A stretch of DNA of 30,330 nucleotides from DAISJD01 sp036821645 (GTDB lineage: Bacteria > Pseudomonadota > Alphaproteobacteria > ATCC43930 > CGMCC-115725): positions 1-30,330 of the forward strand of contig DAISJD010000028.1 in assembly GCA_036821645.1 (NCBI GenBank), read 5' to 3'. The notes below the pieces were generated by a model. That model searched no databases, was not told the DNA's origin, and saw only the letters and a list, made by a program, of their open reading frames with translations. The translations under genes and the position numbers were made by a program. Positions 1 to 7,069 of this stretch are shown here, piece by piece. Within the stretch, counting starts at the first letter, position 1. Each line of letters opens with the position of its first letter.

Positions 1-21
1 CCTTTCCCGTGCCGGTGCGGC

Positions 22-951
22 TCAAGCCCGATCCAGATAGACGCCGACGATTTGATCGAGCAGCGCCAAGGCTTCGGTCCGGGGCCGTTGGAAACAATTG
101 CGCCCGATGATGGACCCGTTGCCGCCGCCGTCGCGGATCGCACGGGCCTCGTTGATCACGCCTTCGGCCTCTTTCGCTTCCCCGCCGGAGAAGACCACGA
201 TGCGCCGACCGTTGAAGCAGGCCTTGACCACATGGGCGATCCGGTCGGCGGCAGTGGCACCGTTGATTTGGTGCTTTTCATAGACTTTCTTGGCGGCGTC
301 GAGTTCGAGCGCCTCGGTCGGCGGCTTTACCTTGATGATATGGGCCCCCAACAGGGCTGCCATATGGGCGGCATAGGCGCAAATATCCAAGGCCGTTTCG
401 CCCGGTTTCGTCAAGGCGCCGCCGCGCGGATAAGACCAGACCACGACGGCAAGGCCGACGGCCTTGGCCTCTTCGGCCAATTCGCGCAATTGTTCCATCA
501 TGCCGAACTGGACGTCGGAACCGGGATAGATCGTAAAGCCGATCGCCGAGCAGCCGAGCCGCAGCGCATCGCCGACGGAGCCCGTCAAGGCCTGACTCGG
601 ATCCTGCTTTGCGGTGGAGAGGCTGTTGGATGAATTGACCTTGAGGATGGTCGGGATCTGACCGGCGAAGGTGCCAGCCCCCGCTTCCAGCATGCCGAGC
701 GGGGCGGCATAGGCGCTGAGCCCAGCATCGATCGCCAATTGGAAATGGTAATGCGGGTCGTAGGCGGCCGGGTTCGGGGCGAAACTGCGGGCCGGACCAT
801 GTTCGAACCCTTGATCGACCGGCAAGATCACCAACTTGCCGGTGCCGCCCAGGCGACCTTGCATCAAAATACGGGCGAGATTGGCCTTGGTGCCTGGATT
901 ATCGCTTTCATAACAATCCAAGATTTTCTTGACGGCGGGTGTCATCGACAT
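22..951 (-). CDS. Class I fructose-bisphosphate aldolase (DhnA/FbaB family)
   Basis: Cytosolic glycolytic/gluconeogenic enzyme that cleaves fructose 1,6-bisphosphate into glyceraldehyde 3-phosphate and dihydroxyacetone phosphate through a lysine Schiff base. The 309-residue product has the DhnA-family N-terminal signature LPVDQGFEHGP (about residues 43-53), a lysine-bearing strand HIIKVKPP (about 204-211) where the Schiff-base lysine is expected, and a C-terminal phosphate-binding stretch FSGGEAK...IIGRN (about 254-284). I chose the ATG at 951 because TGGAG lies about seven bases upstream. The open frame continues to 1182, but that extension has no family similarity. A second ATG six bases inside is possible. 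No metal-dependent class II features are present. The gene is on the minus strand about 130 bases downstream of the phosphatase gene. The family call is firm; the paralogue symbol (fba, fbaB or fda) is not. Confidence 0.92.
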   Translation of the reverse strand: MSMTPAVKKILDCYESDNPGTKANLARILMQGRLGGTGKLVILPVDQGFEHGPARSFAPNPAAYDPHYHFQLAIDAGLSAYAAPLGMLEAGAGTFAGQIPTILKVNSSNSLSTAKQDPSQALTGSVGDALRLGCSAIGFTIYPGSDVQFGMMEQLRELAEEAKAVGLAVVVWSYPRGGALTKPGETALDICAYAAHMAALLGAHIIKVKPPTEALELDAAKKVYEKHQINGATAADRIAHVVKACFNGRRIVVFSGGEAKEAEGVINEARAIRDGGGNGSIIGRNCFQRPRTEALALLDQIVGVYLDRA

Positions 952-1082
952 GGGGGGCTCCACAAAACCGGAAATTTGCGCGCGACCATAATACAGAACG
1001 GGGGGCAAGGGAATGAGTTGAATGGCGGGCATCCCGGTTTTGCAGTCCGGTTTTGCAGGGGCGGAATGGGCGTTCGGTCCGA

Positions 1083-1790
1083 TTATTCCCGCTTCAGAAC
1101 GGAATCGACGAAGAATTTGGCGAAACGATTTTCCTTGAACGACCGGTTCAATTCTTTGGGATCGTAGCGCGTCTCGATCCAATGCAGGAAATTCTGCGCC
1201 GGGTCGGCCATGATCGGGGGCTTGCCCTCGGTATCGATCAGATAGGTCTCGAACAGATAGTCGATGACGCCGGTCTTTGCCTGCTTCACATGACCATAAT
1301 AGAGGGATAATTGCCGCACCGCCTCGCGCAAGGGGCGCCCCTCGTGCAGGAACAGATAGAGGGTCGCCATCATGCCGGCCCGGTCGGCCCCGGATTTGCA
1401 GTGGAGCAGGACGGGATATTCCAATTGGGGAAAGAGGGCGGCCGCCGCCTTGATGGTCGCGATTTCAAGCGCACCGCGCGAGCGGATCGGGAAATCGACG
1501 AGCTTAAGCCCCAGTTTATGACAGGCTTCGCGTTCGAGAATATAAGAACCGCAATTGTCGCGCCTTCCGCGCAAGTTTAGGATCGTCTTGATCCCTTTTG
1601 CCTTCGCCTGCTGCAACTGACGCGGCCCCGGTTGAGCGGAACGCCAGACCCGGTCGGTCACAGGATGGACGTTGCAGTAAATATCCCGGATGAAACCATG
1701 ATCGACGAGCCACATACTGCGCCAGGCGCGCCGACGTTCTTGGGCGGTCATGGCGGGGGGCGGGCCTGCGAAGGACGGAAGATCAACCAT
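1083..1790 (-). CDS. Dual-specificity/tyrosine phosphatase family protein
   Basis: Predicted cytosolic Cys-dependent phosphatase of 235 residues. The P-loop HCKSGADRAG (Cys131, Arg137 from the chosen start) is the CX5R signature of the PTP/DSP fold. It follows a strand-rich core (VWRSAQPGPRQLQQAKAKGI, then TILNLRGRR) typical of the small bacterial fused DSP-PTPase-like group. The start at 1790 (MVDLPSF) has only a weak ribosome site; an internal ATG at 1751 is possible. The frame stays open far upstream to 2474, but that part is antisense to the ABC exporter and is not coding. The substrate cannot be read from sequence: phosphoprotein, phosphoinositide or another phosphoester are all possible. 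It is divergent from the MsbA-like exporter and upstream of the aldolase. No signal peptide or membrane segment is visible. Confidence 0.82.
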   Translation of the reverse strand: MVDLPSFAGPPPAMTAQERRRAWRSMWLVDHGFIRDIYCNVHPVTDRVWRSAQPGPRQLQQAKAKGIKTILNLRGRRDNCGSYILEREACHKLGLKLVDFPIRSRGALEIATIKAAAALFPQLEYPVLLHCKSGADRAGMMATLYLFLHEGRPLREAVRQLSLYYGHVKQAKTGVIDYLFETYLIDTEGKPPIMADPAQNFLHWIETRYDPKELNRSFKENRFAKFFVDSVLKRE

Positions 1791-1873
1791 GGGCGGTGCA
1801 AACTCTTGTGAAAAATTCTTACACCCTCTTGCTAGGCTGCAATAGGGATGATGTAAAGAGATAGTGTGGCGGG

Positions 1874-1900
1874 CCACCCTTGATAAGAGGGGCGGTTTTT
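1874..1900 (+). promoter_or_regulatory. Hairpin followed by a T run in the leader of the ABC exporter
   Basis: A CC-rich arm (CCACCCT, 1874-1880) can pair with AGGGGCGG (1888-1895), with one bulge, around a seven-base loop, and TTTTT follows directly (1896-1900). It lies between two divergent genes, about 70 bases before the exporter start, so it is not the end of a known upstream gene. It could attenuate exporter transcription or be chance. Confidence 0.25.
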
Positions 1901-1970
1901 GATGGCGGGGGCCTTCTGATATGCGTAACGTCGCACGCCGTATTTGCCGGTGCCTTTTGACGGATCCTTT

Positions 1971-3728
1971 ATGACTTCTGTTGCGTCTTCTTCCGCGAAA
2001 TCTCCGGTGTTCCGCCGGTTGCTGCGCGAGGCGGTCTTGCCCTATGCACCGACCCTTGGGGTCGTGTTGGTGGCGATGGCGGTTTATTCCGCCATGAGTG
2101 CGGCCACCGCCGCCTTGATGCAGCCGGTGGTCGATCGGGTTTTCATCGCACGCGACGCCGATTTGCTGTGGTGGGTCGGCGGAGCCGTCTTGGCCAGTTT
2201 CATCCTGAAAAGTGCCGCAAGCTATACGCAAGACACGCTGCTGTCCTATGTCGGCCAAGGGATCGTGGCGGGGATGCAAGATCGGCTGTTCCGGCATTTG
2301 ATGCAGCAAGATCTGACCCTGTTCATGGAAGGCCATTCGGGGGCGCTCGTCTCGCGGTTTACCTATGATCTGAATGCGATGCGGGCCTCGGTTTCGGGAG
2401 CCCTTTTGGGCTTTGGTCGCGATGTCATGACCATTGTCGGTTTCTTGGGCGTGGCCTTCTATTATCAATGGCAATTGACCCTGATCGCCCTTGTCGTCGC
2501 CCCGATTTCAGCCGCCCCGATCGATCGTTTGGCCCGCCGCATGCGCCGCGTGTCGAGCGGCGTGCAGGAACAGGTGGGCGAGATCAGCGCCACCTTATCC
2601 CAGAGTTTTCAAGGCATTCGCATCATCAAGGCCTTCGGGATGGAGGCGTATGAATCCGCACGTATCGCGCGCCTGACCGATGGCCTGCGCCGTCTCAATA
2701 TTCGTGCGGCGCGGATGAGTGCGGCGGCACAGCCGATCGTCGATAGTTTCGGCGGGATCGCCATTGCCGCCGTGATCGTCTATGGCGGCGGTCAGGTGAT
2801 TGCGGGGACGACGACGACGGGGGCGTTCTTTGCCTTTATTACGGCGGTCATGTCGGCCTATCAACCGTTGCGCTCGCTCGGCAAGTCGTTGAGTTCGTTT
2901 CAAGAGGGGCGGGCGGCGGCGGAACGGATCTATGAGCTGCTGGACCGGGTGCCGACGATTGTCGATCGGCCGGGGGCCGTCCTGTTGGCCCGCGATCCTG
3001 GGCCGGTGGTCTTGGACCGGGTGGATTTTGCCTATGATCCCGACAAACCGGCGCTTCGCGCCTGTAGCCTGACGGCCCCCGCCGGGCGGGTTACGGCCCT
3101 GGTCGGCCCGTCCGGGGCCGGTAAAAGCACGGTCTTCAACCTCATCCCCCGCTTTTACGACCCGGATGCGGGCCGCGTTCTGGTCAATGAGCGCGACCTC
3201 ACCGGGACGACCCTCGCCAGCCTGCGCGGGGCGATCGCGATCGTCAGTCAGGATGTGATGCTGTTCGACGATACGATCGAAAACAATATCCGCTATGGCC
3301 GGTTCGACGCGACGGCGGCCGAGATCCGCGCCGCCGCATCGGCGGCGGCGGCCGATGGATTCATCAGGGATCTGCCCGATGGTTATGGCACGATGGTGGG
3401 CGAACGGGGCCTGCGCCTGTCGGGCGGCCAACGCCAACGGATCGCGATCGCCCGCGCCTTGTTGAAGGATGCGCCGATCTTATTGCTGGACGAGGCGACG
3501 AGTGCCCTCGACACGGAATCCGAACGGTTGATCCAGGATGCGTTGAAACACCTGATGCGGGGCCGCACCACCCTCGTCATCGCCCACCGCCTGTCGACGA
3601 TTCAGGATGCCGATATGATCCATGTGATGGAGGCGGGCCGCGTGGTCGAAAGCGGCACCCACGACGATCTTTTGGCGCTGGGCGGCCTTTATACACGGTT
3701 GCACCAACGGCAATTCAGTGAGGGGTGA
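1971..3728 (+). CDS. MsbA-like ABC exporter, fused permease and ATPase
   Basis: Inner-membrane half-transporter of 585 residues, expected to work as a homodimer flipping lipid A-core, phospholipid or hydrophobic drugs. The N-terminal half is a six-helix ABC exporter transmembrane domain: hydrophobic segments near residues 27-50, 67-83, 140-185 and 255-290, with cytoplasmic loops including QGIRIIKAFGME. The C-terminal half is a complete nucleotide-binding domain: Walker A GPSGAGKST (about 379-387), Q-loop VSQDVMLF, signature LSGGQRQRIAIARAL (about 483), Walker B ILLLDEATSALD and H-loop IAHRLST. ATG 1971 is preferred; a TTG at 1944 in frame would add nine residues. The length matches MsbA/LptA-type exporters (about 580-600). 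Bacterial paralogues are numerous, so the substrate is inferred only at family level. Confidence 0.9.
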   Translation: MTSVASSSAKSPVFRRLLREAVLPYAPTLGVVLVAMAVYSAMSAATAALMQPVVDRVFIARDADLLWWVGGAVLASFILKSAASYTQDTLLSYVGQGIVAGMQDRLFRHLMQQDLTLFMEGHSGALVSRFTYDLNAMRASVSGALLGFGRDVMTIVGFLGVAFYYQWQLTLIALVVAPISAAPIDRLARRMRRVSSGVQEQVGEISATLSQSFQGIRIIKAFGMEAYESARIARLTDGLRRLNIRAARMSAAAQPIVDSFGGIAIAAVIVYGGGQVIAGTTTTGAFFAFITAVMSAYQPLRSLGKSLSSFQEGRAAAERIYELLDRVPTIVDRPGAVLLARDPGPVVLDRVDFAYDPDKPALRACSLTAPAGRVTALVGPSGAGKSTVFNLIPRFYDPDAGRVLVNERDLTGTTLASLRGAIAIVSQDVMLFDDTIENNIRYGRFDATAAEIRAAASAAAADGFIRDLPDGYGTMVGERGLRLSGGQRQRIAIARALLKDAPILLLDEATSALDTESERLIQDALKHLMRGRTTLVIAHRLSTIQDADMIHVMEAGRVVESGTHDDLLALGGLYTRLHQRQFSEG

Positions 3729-3978
3729 GGGGGTAATTTCTATTAATAATAGTTTATTGAATTGGAGAATATTGAAAATTAACCTTCGATGGCAAAATAT
3801 ATCTATAGTGTGATTGCGGTGATGACGGCGAGGCCCAAGAAGTGCTCCGTAGACTTGCCGTTTTGCGTTGCCGTTCTGAACCTGTTTTAAGTTTTAATGT
3901 TCGCACTCATGATCGATTTGCACTTTTATCTTTAGGATGAGGAATGATGGGGGTTTTGTATGCTATGAAAGCGCGAGG
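3729..3978. other. AT-rich spacer after the ABC exporter
   Basis: Composition changes abruptly after the exporter stop. The spacer contains a 13-bp palindrome CTATTAATAATAG (3740-3752) and no convincing ORF. No terminator with a clear stem and U tract is visible. The stretch about 3820-3885 is GC-richer and may be a remnant of something, but I could not recognise it. Confidence 0.4.
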
Positions 3979-4458
3979 ATGACGATCGAGCTCATTAACA
4001 CGTCGCCGGAAGCACCCGATGCACAGGAACTCATGGGCGCGTTGTCCAGACACTTGCAGACTATCACCGGGGATGGTGGTACCAGGAATTTTACCGCTGA
4101 CAGCGTGCAATCGGATAGGGCAATGTTCGTGATTGCGTACCGGGATGGTCGTCCGTGCGGATGCGGGGCGCTGCGACCACTGAATTCTGGAACGACCTCA
4201 ACGGTCTGCGAAATCAAGCGCATGTATTCGCGTCTGCCTGGTGAAGGTATAGGAAGCAAAATTTTGAAAAATCTTGAGCAATATGCTGTGAAAATGGGTT
4301 ATCTGGAGGTCTGGCTGGAAACTCGCCGGGTAAATGTGGTTGCGATGAATTTCTACAAGGCTCACGGCTACGTTGAGCGTGAGAATTACGGTCCCTATGT
4401 GGGGCGATCGGAAGCGGTGTGTTTCGAAAAAAAGCTGAACAGAACGCCTGCGCCATAA
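3979..4458 (+). CDS. GNAT family N-acetyltransferase
   Basis: Predicted acetyl-CoA-dependent N-acetyltransferase of 159 residues with unknown acceptor. Motif A, which binds the CoA pyrophosphate, is seen in EIKRMYSRLPGEGIGSKIL; it is preceded by the beta4 region (MFVIAYRDGRPCGCGALR) and followed by the C-terminal part LETRRVNVVAMNFYKAHGY, with the usual asparagine and tyrosine of motif B. The start at 3979 (MTIELINTS) fits the domain boundary, but the GAGG in front abuts the ATG, so the ATG at 3937 (14 residues longer) stays possible. Base composition is lower in GC than the flanking exporter, as for the next gene, suggesting the pair arrived together. It could act on a small molecule, an antibiotic or a protein terminus. 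Confidence 0.82.
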   Translation: MTIELINTSPEAPDAQELMGALSRHLQTITGDGGTRNFTADSVQSDRAMFVIAYRDGRPCGCGALRPLNSGTTSTVCEIKRMYSRLPGEGIGSKILKNLEQYAVKMGYLEVWLETRRVNVVAMNFYKAHGYVERENYGPYVGRSEAVCFEKKLNRTPAP

Positions 4459-4509
4459 GTGATAGGATAGCCGAGGGAATTCCATCGCCAATCTCTTATA
4501 TAACGCTAC

Positions 4510-4578
4510 GTGAATTTCTGGATAGGTTTATTGGTTTGGATTTTGCTGGGCTCTTCGTCTCAACGGCCAGAAATTCAC
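4510..4578. repeat. 12-bp perfect inverted repeat with a 45-bp spacer
   Basis: GTGAATTTCTGG (4510-4521) and its exact reverse complement CCAGAAATTCAC (4567-4578) flank a 45-base AT-rich segment, between the GNAT gene and the exported-protein gene. No U tract follows. It could be an mRNA structure, a regulatory site or the ends of a decayed element. Confidence 0.5.
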
Positions 4579-4639
4579 CTTGTCGCCCGTGTGATCGATT
4601 CTTATAAAGCTAAAATTGAATTTTTTGAGGATCATCGTA

Positions 4640-5182
4640 GTGCGTCAGTTTTTTTCACTGAGCCTTGTCGCCGCCATGTTTTTCTCTACCGCATGCAGCG
4701 CTGCCATTGCCCAAGAAACAGATGATAGCGGTCGTCGCGGCGTTTTTATCCCGGTTGGCGAGCGCTATAGTGTTGTTAAAGTGCAATGCGCCTATAATAA
4801 GCAGCTTTTTAATTCGACCCAGACCAGAAATAAACTGCCCGTTCGTCTTGCCATCGCGCATTCGAGCGGGATGGCCGAGCGGATCGGGGTGGTGATTGCC
4901 GAGGCATTGACCGTGAACGGATATAAACTCGTCGACCAAAACGAAGCTATTTTGATTGCGATCGATGATAATAACGCCCAAGAACTCTATAATATGAATG
5001 CGCAAAAAACCTCAAATTTCTTTATGAATGCCTATCAATTATCGGTTTTCTGGTGTGACAAGACGAATATTTTTGAAATTAGGGGTGGTACGCCAAGAAA
5101 ATATGAAGAATATGCCGAGAAAGATACTGAAAAACTTTTGAGCGATGTCCGCAGGAAAATCGTTCAATATTTTGGGAATTGA
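4640..5182 (+). CDS. Exported protein of unknown function
   Basis: A 180-residue protein I do not recognise. The N terminus MRQFFSLSLVAAMFFSTACSAAIAQ has a short basic end, a hydrophobic core and an AIA-Q signal-peptidase I site, so the mature protein should be periplasmic. The Cys near residue 19 (STAC) does not make a convincing lipobox. I chose GTG 4640 because TTGAGG lies about nine bases upstream. The mature part has an SSGMAERIGVVIAEALTVNG segment followed by alternating strands and a helical charged C terminus (YAEKDTEKLLSDVRRKIVQY), loosely like small periplasmic DUF4136-type folds, but that is only an impression. GC content is very low (about 27% in one 60-base stretch counted by eye), unlike core genes here, which points to transfer. 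It is the last gene before a strong terminator. Confidence 0.75.
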   Translation: MRQFFSLSLVAAMFFSTACSAAIAQETDDSGRRGVFIPVGERYSVVKVQCAYNKQLFNSTQTRNKLPVRLAIAHSSGMAERIGVVIAEALTVNGYKLVDQNEAILIAIDDNNAQELYNMNAQKTSNFFMNAYQLSVFWCDKTNIFEIRGGTPRKYEEYAEKDTEKLLSDVRRKIVQYFGN

Positions 5183-5203
5183 GCGTTAATAAATACAACA
5201 AGA

Positions 5204-5235
5204 AAGGCACGTTCAGTAATCACTGAACGTGCCTT
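5204..5235. terminator. Bidirectional intrinsic terminator
   Basis: A perfect 14-bp stem, AAGGCACGTTCAGT (5204-5217) with ACTGAACGTGCCTT (5222-5235), around an AATC loop. It is followed by T-rich sequence on the plus strand (CTTTCTTCT) and on the minus strand (TTTCTTG...). It sits exactly between the convergent exported-protein gene and the acyl-CoA dehydrogenase, so it can end both transcripts. Confidence 0.85.
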
Positions 5236-5253
5236 CTTTCTTCTATGCGGGCT

Positions 5254-7056
5254 TTAGAACGCCGCTGCTTCCAACGCCATGATCGGCTTTGCCCCCGCCA
5301 TGATGGCGGCGGCATGGGCCGAGGCGTGGGGGAGGAGGCGGGTGACGAAGAAGGTGGCGGTGGCCAGCTTCGCCGTATAGAACGCCTCGTCGCCTTGGGC
5401 CTTGGCCTCGCCGCTCGCCAGTTTTTTCTGGGCGATCTCGGCCATTTGCACCCACAAATACCCGATCGCCGTCAGGGCGAACATGCGCAGATAGTCGGTG
5501 GCGGCGGCCCCGGCTTCTTCGGGGTTGCCCATGCTTTTCTGCACGATATGGGCCGTGATCTGTTGCAGGCGACCGAAGGTTTTCAGGACCGGCATGGCAA
5601 GATCGCTCAAGGCCGGGTTTTCGGCGGCCTGTTGCAGATAATCGCCCGCCGGGTGGAAGAACCGGCGCAAGAGACGGCCCATATTCATCGGCAATTTGCG
5701 GCCGACAAGGTCGAGCGCCTGAATGCCGTTGGTGCCTTCATAGATCTGGGTGATGCGGGCATCGCGCACCAATTGTTCCATGCCCCATTCCCGGATATAG
5801 CCGTGACCGCCGAACACTTGTTGGCCCAGGGTCGCGTTTTCATACCCGGCATCGGTCAAGAACGCCTTGACGATCGGCGTCATGAGGGCGACGAGATCGT
5901 CGGCTTCCTGGCGCTTGGCCGGGTCGGGATGTTTGTGCGAGATGTCCAAGGATTTCCCGATCCAGGCGGCCAGCGCCCGCCCGCCTTCGGTATAGGCCTT
6001 GATGGTCAGCAACATGCGCCGCACGTCGGGATGCACCATCAGGGGATCGGCCGCCTTGTCGGGTTGGACGGCCCCCTTCAAGCCGCGCCCTTGGATCCGG
6101 TCGTTGGCATAGGCGCGCGCACTTTGAAACGCGGTTTCGCTAAGCCCCAGACCCTGAATGCCGACGCCGAGGCGGGCGGCGTTCATCATGGTAAACATGG
6201 CGCGCATGCCCTTGTGGGGTTCGCCGCATAGATACCCCACCGCCTCGTCGAAATTCATGACGCAGGTGGCCGATGCCTTGATCCCCATCTTATGTTCGAT
6301 GGACCCGCAGAAGGCACCGTTGCGCGCCCCCAGGCTGCCATCGTCCTTGACGAGGAATTTCGGCACGATGAACAGGCTGATGCCGCGCACGCCCGGCGGG
6401 GCGTCGGGCAGTTTCGCCAAGACCAGATGGACGATATTCTCCGTCAGATCTTGCTCGCCCGCCGAAATAAAGATCTTGGTCCCGCTGATCTTGTAGGTGC
6501 CGTCTTCTTGGGGAACCGCCTTGGTGCGGATGAGGCCGAGATCGGTGCCGCAATGGGGTTCCGTCAGATTCATCGTCCCACTCCAGGTGCCGGACACCAT
6601 GTTGGGCAGGAATGTATCTTTCAGATATTGCGAACCATGTTGCAGGATCGCGTTATAGGCCCCATGGGACAGGCCCGGATACATGCCGAACGACATATTG
6701 GTGGCGCAGATCATCTCTTCGATGAAAAAGCTCAAGACATGGGGCAAGCCCTGTCCGCCATAGGCGGGGTCGGCGCTGATCGCGGTCCAACCGCCGTCGC
6801 AGAAGGCCTTATAAGCTTCTTTGAAACCGGCTGGGGGCCGGACCACGCCGTTTTCGAAGGTGCAGCCTTCTTCGTCGCCGGTCCGGTTCAGCGGGAAGAG
6901 AACTTCTTCGCAGAATTTACCCGCCTCTTCGAGGACGGTATCGAAGAGATCGGGGGTCGCCTCTTCGTAGCCCGCGAAGCTTTGGAGGTCGTCGACGCCG
7001 AGCAATTCATGGAGCACGAATTTAAAATCGCGCAATGGTGCTTTATAGGTTGCCAT
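5254..7056 (-). CDS. fadE: Acyl-CoA dehydrogenase, 600-residue FadE type
   Basis: FAD-dependent dehydrogenase for the first step of beta-oxidation, oxidising acyl-CoA to trans-2-enoyl-CoA and passing electrons to ETF. The 600-residue length matches the long bacterial subgroup with an extra C-terminal domain. Visible features: an N-terminal helical cap starting MATYKAPLRDF; the middle beta domain with MNLTEPHCGTDLGLIRTKA and GTKIFISAGEQD; the FAD/substrate region (FGGHGYIREWGMEQ); and YEGTNGIQALDLVGRKL with the presumed catalytic glutamate. A further helical domain continues to the end. ATG 7056 has a good ribosome site, GAGGGG nine bases upstream, which overlaps the stop region of fadN only 13 bases away, so translation is probably coupled. 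It is the last gene of the fad operon. The symbol follows the Bacillus fadN-fadA-fadE naming; chain-length range is unknown. Confidence 0.93.
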   Translation of the reverse strand: MATYKAPLRDFKFVLHELLGVDDLQSFAGYEEATPDLFDTVLEEAGKFCEEVLFPLNRTGDEEGCTFENGVVRPPAGFKEAYKAFCDGGWTAISADPAYGGQGLPHVLSFFIEEMICATNMSFGMYPGLSHGAYNAILQHGSQYLKDTFLPNMVSGTWSGTMNLTEPHCGTDLGLIRTKAVPQEDGTYKISGTKIFISAGEQDLTENIVHLVLAKLPDAPPGVRGISLFIVPKFLVKDDGSLGARNGAFCGSIEHKMGIKASATCVMNFDEAVGYLCGEPHKGMRAMFTMMNAARLGVGIQGLGLSETAFQSARAYANDRIQGRGLKGAVQPDKAADPLMVHPDVRRMLLTIKAYTEGGRALAAWIGKSLDISHKHPDPAKRQEADDLVALMTPIVKAFLTDAGYENATLGQQVFGGHGYIREWGMEQLVRDARITQIYEGTNGIQALDLVGRKLPMNMGRLLRRFFHPAGDYLQQAAENPALSDLAMPVLKTFGRLQQITAHIVQKSMGNPEEAGAAATDYLRMFALTAIGYLWVQMAEIAQKKLASGEAKAQGDEAFYTAKLATATFFVTRLLPHASAHAAAIMAGAKPIMALEAAAF

Positions 7057-7069
7057 CGGACGTTTCCCC

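Noticed and set aside
1083..2474. Reading the phosphatase as a 463-residue protein
   Set aside because: The extra N-terminal 228 residues are antisense to the ABC exporter and lack phosphatase features.
4510..4725. 71-codon frame between the GNAT and exported-protein genes
   Set aside because: Overlaps the inverted repeat and the signal-peptide region of the next gene in another frame; no ribosome site and no family.
5245..6231. Long plus-strand open frame across the acyl-CoA dehydrogenase
   Set aside because: Antisense to a complete, well-recognised gene; arises from G/C-biased third positions. No family features.
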